Origin: Isoetes taiwanensis
Taxonomy: Eukaryota > Streptophyta > Lycopodiopsida > Isoetales > Isoetaceae
Assembly: GCA_021234155.1 (NCBI GenBank)
Contig: JAJEKV010000011.1
Span: forward strand, 23,014,416 to 23,078,415
Reading direction: 5' to 3'
DNA length: 64,000 bases
In this document: positions 31,770 through 42,109 of the stretch, piece by piece
Layout: every line of letters starts with the position of its first letter
Numbering within the stretch: the first letter of the stretch is position 1
Position numbers and translations under genes: made by a program
The notes under the pieces: generated by a model
Told to the model about the DNA's origin: nothing
What the model saw: the letters and a program-made list of their open reading frames with translations, nothing else
The model's database searches: none

Positions 31770-34440
31770 GCAAAAGTGTGAGGAGTGATGAGAGAGGGAT
31801 CGGGGCGTCTTCATATATTCATTTATGCCATCGTCATCACCTTCACTTCTTTCCTTTGTCACTTTCGAGGAAGTGCTTGAGTTATCTTCCTCATCACTAT
31901 CAACAGCCCGGTGAAGCATTGTCACCACCTTCTTCATCATCTTCTTCATAATTACAAGCTTTTTAAGCAAATTGATAGTCTTAAAGGCGTGAGCGATTGT
32001 CGATTTCAATTTAAAATCATAGCACAATATAGTCCGTCATTAAGGTTCATTCGTCCCTACAACCCACCTTCTTGGACTTTCTCCCTTTTCCTTGGCTTCT
32101 CATTTCTAACTCATATCTACCTTCAAAAGCATTTTTACGGCGTGTTGCAAGCCAATGAATCTTGAGTTTAGTGACTAAGCCTTCCTCCTTGGCTGTGTCA
32201 AGCACTTTTACTATCCAAGCGATTCGACCTTTGTCATCCTCCTCGGTCGGAAGAGCAATTAGCATACCTTTGGTAATTTACGTGATATTACCTTGAGGCT
32301 CATTCTGCGTCTTGGTCGAGATACATGACTCGGTCCTCCTCATCTTCTCTTGCGGGTGCAAATGTAGCCTTGCTTGGACTGCTTGGTGCTGGGGTTGATG
32401 GAAGGTGTTAGGCCATTGAAATGGTTCTTGCAAGCGTCTTAGAGCTATATTTTGTACAACAATTTTACGTTAGAAAAAGAAATTACTCCACCACATCCAG
32501 ATCTTCTTCTAAGAAGTACTTAAAACTGAGGAAATTCCATTTTCAATGGCTTTTAAGGATGACTTCTGGGGTACTTTTCTTACCTTGGACTCCTTAGGAT
32601 TTTTGAGGAGGAAGTTGCTCGGCCGCGTTCTATGAAGGAAGTGTCGGAATATGTTTAAGGAAGCGTAATCCCTACGGTGGACTCAGGTCCTTAGTTGTGG
32701 TATACTTCTTCCCACAGCAAAAGCTTTGGCCATCCTTCAAGTAGAACTTGATATGATGTTGAAAGGTGAGATCATTCAACTTGTTCCTGACTTGTTCTCT
32801 TTGAGCGTTGAGAGAAAACAAACTCTCTGAAATCAGCGGTCTCTTTAAGAAGATCGACCAACTGGAGTAGGAGTGTAAGAATCTTCAATAATTGGACTAA
32901 AAGAAGGAAGGCAGAAAGCCTTCTTCCTTCTAAAACGCGCCTGAAAAATCTGAACATTTGGTCAATCGATCATGAGTGTGGCCTACAAGTAAGAAACCGA
33001 GCTTCACTTTTCTAAAGATCCCTAGCTCCACTAACATGGCCGATCGCATAAAGAGTGTTTGATTCTTGTTCTCCCTTGTAGTATTGTCAAGTTGCGGATA
33101 AAGCAGGTGGTAATTGCTCTTGCTTTCGCCGGGGACCTTGTTAAAATTGTAATTGTGAGGTTGGGTCACCATGCAAGTTTGGATCGTCAAAAATACTTTG
33201 CACCTTAGACTTCCTTTGAAGACCATAGCTCCTACAAGGTGGACCTTAACAAAACATTCCTCGGCACATCTTTAGGAATGTTCAAGAAATGTGGTAGAGT
33301 TGTTTTTTTTGGTCCATTCCATCAATCACAATGACACATGTATTGCGATTGGATGTTCAAGAGCTTTTTTTTCTATGCTTGGCAAGCTTTCTTCTCTCTG
33401 GCGCTTGTTGTTCCATGATGTACGGCAAGGTTACGTTGCACAATATCGTAGAAGAAATCAGGTCAAAGCATTTTCTCTGAAACAAGTGAGAGATTGGAGA
33501 ACATAAACTTACTTCTTTTCGACCTCTGTCTTTGCGGTTTCTCGTTGACTCTTTAATTACGCACACCTCGAGCAAGCGGACATTCTATGTTTTTCTAGGA
33601 ATTTTCACAAGACCGAATTCACTTTTCCACGGTCGGGTGAAGTGTGAGTAAAGAGGCGTCTTTGAAGCTGAGTGCAAGTCTCTTTGTACTCATTAAAAAC
33701 ATCTTTTTGGTGATGTTATCGGTTAAATGATACATGTTCTTTGTTAGGTAGCTTCTCACATGTTTCTCTAAAATATTTCTCCATCCATGACCACGGCAGC
33801 AAGGGCATGCATGGTTACAACTCTTCTTGGTCCACAATGATCATCGATTCTTTGGATTTTGTCCGATCTTTTGTGTATTCTAGACATTACGGTGGACCCT
33901 AAGCGGTGGACAACCATAAAACATTTACGGCAAACTTCTTGATGGTTAATGTAGTGCAAGAAGGTGTTGCGGTCTGGTCTTACATGATAAGCTAAGTAAG
34001 CGTTACAGTGCGCAAATGTCATGGAGCGTAGTTGTCTCTAGCGCTTTCGTAATTTAGCCATGTTAAATCTGTTGATGCAACCCAATGAGCAGCATTTAGT
34101 TCTCAAAACTCTCCTCATTTTGTGTTCATCCATAAGATTTCTTCTTCTTCTGAGGAGGAGCAAGCCCTCAAACCAAAATCCACCTTGAATTTCTTTGAAG
34201 ATTGGTGGAGAACATGTAATCTCTTTGTTCCTCGTTGGTGTCTTCATCTTGATGAAACTTCTACTCTGGGGGTGACTTCCTCTGTCTGAGTGGTGTGCTT
34301 GTAGAGGAAAATAGACCACGTGAAGTTGTTCCCGAATAGGCGGGAGTGCACGGTGTTAAAGGATGGTGATGGCCCATAAGAGGTTGTGGCATCAATTTGT
34401 TCTTGTACCATCTTGAAAAGGAGTTCTTGCAAACATCTCC
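31770..34440 (-). pseudogene. DUF7869-family protein (putative DDE-like transposase), copy 1
   Basis: Broken frame on the - strand. In order: LRTKCCSLGCINRFNMAKLR (about 34130-34070), FAHCNAYLAYHVRPDRNTFL and QEVCRKCFMVVHRLGSTVMS (about 33960-33890), RIHKRSDKIQRIDDHCGPRR; then FNKVPGESKSNYHLL and LYPQLDNTTRENKNQTLF (about 33100-33050), MLVELGIFRKVKLGFLLVGH then THD (about 32970), and a C-terminal WIVKVLDTAKEEGLVTKLKI with FEGRYELEM (about 32230-32100). This is the domain order of plant DUF7869 proteins: Cys-rich start, 'VCRxxFxxxHxxS' middle, QLDN.xREN.N and GHTHxD. Several frameshifts and stops interrupt it. The GHTHD block is followed by RLTK rather than the usual (E)D(I/V)D. The molecular function is not established; I infer a transposase. 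Confidence 0.75.
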
Positions 34441-35853
34441 TTTAAATGGTTTGAATTACGCAAATCCATGTGTCTACAACCGTTGTTGTGTGAAGAGGAG
34501 TGCATCTTTGGGCGTCGTCCTCATTTGTAGTGAAGTCTGGTGAGAGAAATTGTAGTGAATCTCCGCGGTCTTACGTGTTTTTACGTGTTCCTTGTATGTT
34601 TTGCACGAGGCGAAAACTACAAAAGGGGGTAGCTTGTTCTTGAGCACCCTTTGTTGTGGAGCTTACGTAGGTCGGGGGGATGGAGCGAAGGGTGGTGGCG
34701 GCATGCTCGAACTGGTGGTGATGCTTTGGAAGGAGATCCCGGTGTCAAGTCCTTTGGACTTGGTGGCGGTTGGAAGGGTGGTGGAAGTGCATTGCGTCTT
34801 TGGACTTCGGTGTCTCTTCAAAAGCAAAACGATGAAGTAGAGGTAGGAGTCGGAGAAATACGGTCTTGAAGAAAAAGCGTTGGTCCCGAGGTGTGTCCTC
34901 GAAACTAGATGAGCTTGAGACAACGAAAGGTGGTGGAAGTTTGTTGGCCAGCGGTTTGTCATCTTAAGAAGCGCAAAAGCGATTGTAGAGTTTAGAGAAT
35001 GTTTCTCTCTTTGCGAGCTTTTCTTATTCGAATACAAGCCCGCCTAGTACAAGTAGAAGTTCACGCAACAATTAAGCGAAAGGCAAACTAAAGCTATTCC
35101 CGAATACACTAAGGCGAGCAGTAAAGGCCAAGCGTATTCCACTTCACATAGAAAGCGAGCAAGGCGGAATGGACACCTTTAAAAGGAAATTTTGGCCTTC
35201 GGTTCGCGTATTCCAGTCTCTGAGCTCAAATTAAGCCCGGCGCCGTACGCCTCAATATAATATTGAGGGCGTATTCCGTTCCACATAGAAGACATGGACG
35301 GTGAGCAACTAAGTACAAGCGTACCATCATTTTTAGTTTGTTTCTTATTAAGGAATACGGTTTTTGCCGTGAAGGCGAAAGTGTATTCCGGAATACACTT
35401 TGGCTTACACCCTGAAGCCAAAGTGTATTCGAAATACACTTTAAGCCTTAAGCCTTGATCTTGAAAAGTGTATTCCGAATACTTTTGCTGCCGGCGTGAA
35501 AGGCGAAAGTGTATTCGGAATACACTTTGGCTTAACCACTGAAGCGAAAGTGTATTCGGGAATACACTTTAAGCCTTCTGCTGAACAAAAGTGTATTCCG
35601 GAATACACTTTAGTGACTTTAGGTTTTTAAAGGACGATTCTTTTGAATTTTTTCTTGAATTTAGGGCGTTTTCTCTGCTTTCTAGACATGTTTCGGCCTG
35701 TTTTTTGGTCAAGGAAGCATTGTTGGTTTGGTCATTTTGTCCTCTTTTTGTACTCTTTTTGTCATTTTCTCAAGTCATTTTGTATTCTGGAATAGTTTTG
35801 ATGCCAGTGTTTTCAGTAAAAAGAAGTTTTTACACACATTTTATGCAGGCAAG
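34441..35853. promoter_or_regulatory. Divergent intergenic region with palindrome array
   Basis: Lies between the 5' ends of the DUF7869 frame (-) and the methyltransferase frame (+), so it should carry both promoters. The left half is G-rich (GGTGGTGG, GGAGG). The right half is the palindrome array described separately. Frames in the G-rich part do not match any family. Confidence 0.45.
35030..35615. repeat. Array 1 of the GTGTATTC-GAATACAC palindrome
   Basis: Core copies at about 35388-35403, 35420-35440, 35466-35483, 35508-35528, 35548-35570 and 35588-35612, roughly 40 bases apart, each close to AAAGTGTATTC(CG)GAATACACTTT. Half-sites (GTATTCC or GAATAC) extend left to about 35030. Between copies come short recurring words such as GGCTTAA, AAGCCTT and GAAGCGAAAG. 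Copies differ mainly at the centre (TTCGAA, TTCCGGAA, TTCGGGAA). No coding role. Confidence 0.85.
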
Positions 35854-38800
35854 ATGGCAGCAGAAACAACACAAGAAGACCATTAAAATCGGTCGAAACC
35901 GCACCCGAGGCGGGTTGAAGAAGCGCTCGCTGCGATTTCACGAGAACTACCAAACTTCGGTGGTTCTTCACAAAGGGACATGTGGGAAAGTCTGACACCC
36001 TTACGTTCTTACATGTACATTAGGTCTTTGGTTCAAAAGATGCGATGTGCCAGAGGGAATTTATGCGCATGGGAACCATTCAAAATTTGTGAGTGAAGTA
36101 GGCGGGGAGTCGGGACAACGCGGGAGGCTGTCTTTAGCGACATCTCAAGGTTTCATTCATGTTGATGAAGCCTATTTTAGATTGGTGAAAAGTAAATCCA
36201 CCGGCACTTTATAAGTATTGTTCTCACTATTTGAACAAAGAGATAAACTTGCGTCCATAATCAATGCCGTTAAGTAGCTCACAAGCGAGGAGTTCCCCTC
36301 TGGCGACTCAGAGCGCGTGGAAGAAAGAAGATCAAGGGAATTTATCGGGGGAGTCCATCACGGTCTGCGAGCCCATCCGTGAGTTCATCGAGGTTGGGAA
36401 GAAGAGCACCACCTCCACCACGTCAAAGAAGCGGAGGCAAACCATAGGCGCTAAAGAGCCTAAGAAAAGAAAAGCGGCTATCATTGAAGCGAGAAGATGC
36501 TCGAGGATGCACACAAGAAGAAGAAGGGGAAAGGCAAAGCACACGGCGTTGCCATCAAAAAAAAAAAGTTGATAAAACAGCCCGAGAAAAAATGGAAGAG
36601 ATAAACACGCACAAATTTGTGCAAGGTGTCATTATTCTTAGGTCACATCTATGAAGCTTCCTCCAAAAATGAAGGCGGTGAGCGACCATGCGGGTTCGAA
36701 AGATATATCACACCATCGAGGAACCTCAAGGGCGAGAATCGAACAATCCCAATGCACATGTTGCTCCAATTGTTGTTCTTGTTGATAGAGAAGCGATGCA
36801 CAACTCTGCCGAGTCTGATAGAAAAAAATGCGGACACATATCGCATTATGTTTTGGGTGGGAACCACGACTTTAAAACAAGGAGGCAATTATACAAAAAA
36901 AAAAAGAATCCTAGGTACTTATGCGTTCTCAATGCGGATCTCTTGTGGTTTGGCCAAGCGAGGAAGCCAAAATCGTTGCCAACACTCTACAAGCGCCCGA
37001 CAAGAGTACAAGTTAAAAATGAGCTTTGTCGACAAAATCAGATTCATGCACGAGAGAGAATATGTCATCTTCAAGGAGAAATGCGGAGAGGATCTCAAAA
37101 ACCCGCGGTACTCCCTTGAACTTAAAAAAGCTTGTGCCATTGAGTGTTGCCTTAATCTGACGAAGTGAACAAGCGGGCATCACTCATTGGTCATGACAAT
37201 TGGTTTCAGCTAAGCGTTTAGGGATGGCGGGTAAGGTTGCAAGCGTATTCGAATAAGATTTAGTGTACAACTAGCTTCTAAGTTTCTTTTTTGTTTGCGG
37301 ATCACGGGAGCTTCAAAGCGAAATATTTAATATGTTTGGCCTTGGTGAGCTAAAAAGTAAGGGAAAGGTGTCGGAGAAAAGAAAGAAAAGCGTGGCGTGC
37401 CAAAGAAAAGAAATGACCATCAACATGCGGAGGGAGATCTGGGGGGTTCAGCGACCGCGAAATTACTAGAGCGACTTACGCAAAAGGTGGTGGACAAAGG
37501 AGTTCACACTCGAGGAAATGTCGAAGGAGTTGCACAAGTAAGCATTACAATCATTGCTGCCTTTTCACTTGTTGAATTCTACAATTTCCTCGGATAACAG
37601 CAATCACGGTGCTCACGGAAATGCTTTCTCACCCTCGGGGAGCGAAAGTGTATTCGAATACAACCTTCTCACTTCTTGTAGTGTTAAAGTGTATTCGAAT
37701 ACACTTTTACTCCTTTGAGTCGTCAGCGTGATACGGAATACACACTCTAACTTGTTGCGTTGTAGAAGTGTATTCGAATACACTTTAATCTCCTTCTTTC
37801 TTGATTAAAGTGTATTACGGAATACAACTGGCGCAACAAAAAAAATATTGTTTCTGGCGCTTGTATTCTAGAATAACTTTAGGTGGCGGGAAGATAGTTT
37901 ACTTCCGTTTTCTCTTTTCAAGCTGCTAAAAAGGTTGTGGTTTTCTTTCTAGCCAAAAAATGTTATCACACACCCGGACATGTGTGATGGAGCAACTCAG
38001 CGTGGAGGCGTGGGAGAGGTGCAAGGAGCTTTATCCCATAGCTACATCCGGCGGCGTATGCTTCGATGCGCGCAAAATTTTGAAGGATGGAGTGCGGCCC
38101 GACTAAACCGTCATACTTTACTTGTCTCTATCTCAATCTCCCCTTTGTTTGCGGAACAAGAAGAAAAATAAGGACCTGCCCGAAGGTTTCATGCACCTCG
38201 TCGGGGGCCGGCCGCGGGAAGAAAAAACAACGGCGAGAGGAGAACTCTAGATGTGGAGCCTTGACTATGAAAAGTTTAATTTGTTTGACCAAAATAATTT
38301 GTTTTCCATCATTCCGGGGGGGCTGCACTAAATTGGTTGGGACGATAAAAAGCCAAAGGATTTCCTGCTTTGGTGATTGCGGACCTTCCTTATGGCTTTA
38401 AGCTAAAGGGCGGCCGTTCTGACGATCAGCCTTTTAAATTTTCGAGAGTTTAACGCTTTAAAATTAAATGCTGGCATCAAACAAGTCTACTTGGCCAAGC
38501 AACTGGCGTCTTGTCGTGTTTCACTCGAGCATGCAATCGGCCTTGTGGAGTCCGCGTTTAAAATCGCCGGATCCCGGTGCAAAGGGTTATGAAATTTGGT
38601 TTGGTGAGTACTTTATTACGGAATCGTTGGGCTTGTTTCTTTTTTTTTTTTGTTTATTCTATTCGAATATAATTGCCTTTGACTTGTTCTCTTTGTTTGT
38701 TTTTGTTACTGTTTTTGGTTAGTGACACCACTCTAATTTCTCTGGTACAAAACAAATATAAACTACCATGGCGGCGGGGCGAGGTTCTTGAGTAAGGTTG

Positions 38801-39250
38801 AATACCTCCATGTTGCTTCTTGGGTTTAGATGGAAAAGCACCATGGAGCATTTTAACATTGACATGCGAATTTTTCTAATGTGTTGGAATTTCCAGGCGT
38901 GCTTCAAAAGCTTTGTGGAAAGCTGGGACCCTAGTGCACAAGGTAGAATTGTTAATCACTACGGAAGCCTCAAAAGCTAATCAACCATCTCCTAGACATG
39001 TTTTCCGTCCGGAGATTGGGTGCTGATGCCTTCTCGGCTCACGGTACAACAATAACTTGTGCACTTAGGAAGGGCGGGTTGTGTAGCGATGGACATTGAT
39101 AAAAGAAGTTGTGCAATTCATCAAGATGAGATTGGCGACCTTGCCTACCCTACGGATGAGCACCAAGAGTTAGGGGCCAAATCCTCATCCGATTTTGCCA
39201 AGCTGACCTCTCTTAGATCTGACCTCCATTCACTAGCTCTTTAGAGGATG
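35854..39250 (+). pseudogene. DNA N6-adenine/N4-cytosine methyltransferase-like gene, frameshifted
   Basis: Likely start ATG at 35854 (MAAETTQEDH, stop, then RVEEALAAISRELPNFGGSS and QRDMWESLTPLRSYMYIRSL). A lysine-rich segment EDAHKKKKGKGKAHGVAIKK lies near 36500. Next piece: LSVEAWERCKELYPIATSGG and FDARKILKDGVRPD (about 37990-38105), then KDLPEGFMHLVGGRP. The catalytic block is VIADLPYGFKLKGGRSDDQP, with DLPY (motif IV, D-x-P-Y) at 38382-38393. WRLVVFHSSMQ follows at about 38504, and in another frame LVESAFKIAGSR. The SAM-binding block comes last: SGDWVL at 39008-39025, DAFSAHGTTITCALRKGG from 39025, CVAMDIDKRSCAIHQDEIGD from 39080. Motif IV before motif I is the beta-class order. One-base shifts separate the pieces; a G is missing between WVL and DAFS. 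The glycine loop is FSAHGTT where FSGTGTT is usual. A splice-like GTAAGC at 37540 suggests an intron holding array 2. Confidence 0.72.
37225..37880. repeat. Array 2 of the same palindrome
   Basis: Copies of GTGTATTCGAATACA(C) at about 37648-37663, 37687-37703 and 37767-37783, and looser copies at about 37730-37742 (TACGGAATACACAC) and 37806-37824 (GTGTATTACGGAATACA). Outlying half-palindromes: GCGTATTCGAATAAG at about 37238 and TTGTATTCTAGAATAAC at about 37861. Most of it lies in a stretch that splice-like borders would make an intron of the methyltransferase frame. Confidence 0.8.
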
Positions 39251-39729
39251 AAGCTACTTTTGCGGAGCTGAAAGAAGTGGCACTAGCTACCATTCACGAA
39301 GACAACTGCGAGGAGAGTAGACAAAGGGTAAGGCACAAGAAAAGGATCGGACCTTCTGAGAATCGCCTGGTGAAAACAAACAAAAAGCATGATGAAGACT
39401 TGATTTGGACCTTTAGTGCGTCTTTTCCAAAAAACATTATCTTACGACCACCATGTGATGTTACAAATTGTGTCATTGAAACACTTTCATTATATAATAA
39501 TTATTTTATTTACTACATTACAGTGTTTTTCAAGATAGTACTTTTTGAGAATACAAAAGCATGTCTAAATTCTTCCCTTTTCAAGTGTTGGTTTTGGCAA
39601 ATCCAAGTTCTTTTTTACACTAGGGGGCCAAAAAGGAGGTAAAAAAAAATTAAGCCTATTGGAATTCCCAATTAGAAGGAAAAAAGTGTCATTTTCTAGA
39701 TCGGGGCTATTTTTTTCAGGGAATCTTTG

Positions 39730-40919
39730 GCCCGATGTAACGTGGAACATGTAGCCCCAAGAAAGTGTGTCTTTAAAGTGCACTAAAAGATGTCAAGGGC
39801 AATCTGGTCAGGCTGCTCCCACTCTAGCAGTAGATAGCCTGTATGTGCATGATATATGTGAACAAATGCATGGCCTCCTTCATTTATCCCTCTCTGCAAC
39901 ATTGAAATAAGCAGACTTAAGGCTAGTGATGCCATGTCTTTCCCATCAGCATTATTATAAGGGAAAGGCCCTCCCTCTAACTTGAACCACTTTGATGGCC
40001 AAGTGTTCGAGCAAAAGACATAAAGGTGTCATTCATCCCATGCCTTCTCTAGGATATCCTATATTGTGGAAGCATATATACATCTTAGCACTAGCAACAA
40101 CACACTTAATTAATATACCACCAGGAATGGTAGCCCATCCATCATCAATATGACATCCGCATAACATCAACATAACATGTAGAATGCTTCATAAATGAGA
40201 GTTCTACCCAGGGCTCAGACTCAAAGAGAGGTCGATTAACAGTCAAGATCTCCAGATTACAATAGTTGGAATCATGACAATGGTGTTGGCTGGCATAGAA
40301 CATCGGCTAGGGTAGTTCACTCCATCCGCCACTCCTGTGCGCACTTTGCAGATAGGCTGAAAACATGCTATGGCGTGATTGTGGCCTTTCGAAGATGTAA
40401 TCTCATGGACTCACCCTATGAGACTATTCTAGGTTGCATCTCCTCGGTCTGATGAGGTAGAAATGGCACAAGTCCCTTCTAGGAGCACAATGGTTTTGTG
40501 GGTGGCTAGAGGACAATGGCGCAGTGTCAAACCCGACTTAACCCCACAAAATCCATAGGTCGAACTCACATGTACCCATCAAGCCCAGGACGTCCTTTCG
40601 AGACGATACTCGCGACCTAGGGGATGTCAGACCCATACTCGACCCACACTTGGTGATAGTGTATAAGCCTAACACACTATGGGGGCTCTAAGGTCAGGAA
40701 GGCTTCTACCTCCATATCACCATTGTATGATGCTCAATCATAACATTGCATCCACAGCCAAGTGTGCTCTTGTGCACATGCCGTATTTATTGGGATTTAT
40801 GGGATTCTAGCTAGAAACATCTATAATTCTACTAGCTTTTAGGTCTCTACCTTCCCTATCCCACAAGCACAAGAGATGCAGAAAAAAACTACCTTAAATC
40901 CATCCATAGCTTCAAATTG
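39730..40919. other. No recognisable gene
   Basis: Moderately GC sequence without a supported frame. 40440-40720 contains words such as AACCCGACTTAACCCCAC and CTCGCGACCTAGGGGATGTC that look like an LTR or leader of an unidentified retroelement, but no partner copy exists in the window. Confidence 0.4.
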
Positions 40920-41340
40920 AGCATCAATATAAAATTAAGAATAGAATATAATAGAGTGATTTTTATCGTCCACTGAGACCAATCGGCCTATGGGACCCAG
41001 AAGGAGCGCAACAAACTTATTACGATCCGGGTTAAAGACCCCCGGAAGGGTTTTGAGGAAAAAGCGTACAAGTATACACCATTATGAAATAAATGTATAT
41101 ATACATGTCAAGTGTGTGCCCGGTTTATATAGGCGATCTCGCATATCCATGACCTCCCCGCCAGTGCGATCCCGGCAGCCTGTGTATGGAAGCCGTACTC
41201 AATATCACATATAGCGGCTGGCCAGGCCTGATCAACTCAGCATAGCGCGTCCGAATTTGATCATATGCTAGGCAGCTTTGAAGGGTATGAGATTCATCCT
41301 CAATGACTCCCATTTGGTAGCATTGACGAAGCCTATCCTG
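40920..41340 (-). mobile_element. LINE remnant G (C-terminal finger and 3' end)
   Basis: On the - strand the frame reads CYQMGVIEDESHTLQSCLAY then DQIRTRYAEL (about 41330-41240), the zinc finger at the LINE C-terminus. The - strand 3' end at about 41000-40960 reads CCGATTGGTCTCAGTGGACG then ATAAAA, nearly identical to LINE E, and is followed by TCTAT-type units. Only the last 400 bases survive. Confidence 0.8.
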
Positions 41341-42109
41341 GCGTGGCTAGATTTTTAAAATGCCCCTATACTTCTTGATATTTATGAAAATGCCTCTATA
41401 TTCTGAGAAATTGCCAAACTGCCTCTAATTTGGGAAACATCAAACTGGATGATGGGCAGAAACGATGGAGACGAGCAAAAGCAATGGAGATGGACTTGTT
41501 CTAGAATATGTCTGAACGAGCTTGTTGCAACCAAAAAAAAGGGGGGAATAAATGTTTATCATAATTTGCATAAATTGGTGCAGGTCAGGCCTATTCCACA
41601 TGAAAATCTTCACTTTGGATCTGAATCATACGAATTAACATGCAAGTCGAAGAATAAGAAATGAAGCCCAAGCACCCGAATCGATTTGAAACATTTATTT
41701 CTTGAAGGCACAAAAGGCAAATTTGACCTGGTATGAGAAGTAGACAATCGTTAATGTGGCAGAGGAAGCAAGGATTGACATGAATGCACTTATCTAGAAT
41801 AAAGAAATTGTTGATTATTCGATCACAAATTGGTGAAGGCCAAACTGTAGCAGCGTTGCTCCCTCGTCTGCTTCCAGATTAGGGGCAATTTAGCAATTTC
41901 TGAAAATATCAGGGCATTTTGATAATTAACAAGAAATACAATGCAATTAATCATCCATCCAAGCACACAAGGATTATTTCTTAATTAGAAACTCAAGCTA
42001 TCTATGCATACTAAGCAGTATCTTGACTAGATCTATTGTTACGAAGGTTCTCCATCTTCCTGGTGGCTATGGCTGCTCCTCCTCCTCCAAGTTCCCCAAA
42101 ATGGATGTT
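41341..42109. other. No recognisable gene
   Basis: AT-rich. A short + frame at 41449-41664 has no family features. Confidence 0.5.

Larger units (their letters stand above)
31449..39729. mobile_element. Candidate DNA transposon: DUF7869 protein plus DNA methyltransferase
   Basis: Proposed unit of about 8.3 kb. CAAAGATTCCCT stands at 31449-31460 and its reverse complement at 39718-39729; inside each, similar A/T-rich blocks with AAGTGTCACTTTT-like words occur in opposite orientation. Between them lie two divergent reading frames (DUF7869-like on -, methyltransferase-like on +) and two palindrome arrays. Base composition is visibly richer in CG and CGG than the flanks. I found no target-site duplication next to the 12-mers, so these borders are tentative and the true ends may lie nearby. 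The coding assignments stand independently of the borders. Confidence 0.4.

Noticed and set aside
35380-35615. CRISPR-like array
   Set aside because: Spacers are short and themselves repetitive, and the repeats are palindromes in a eukaryotic repeat element.
36617-37168. 183-residue + frame as a separate gene
   Set aside because: It overlaps other low-stop frames within the methyltransferase block. FVDKIRFMHEREYVIFKEK looks protein-like, but I could not assign it, so I kept it as part of that locus.
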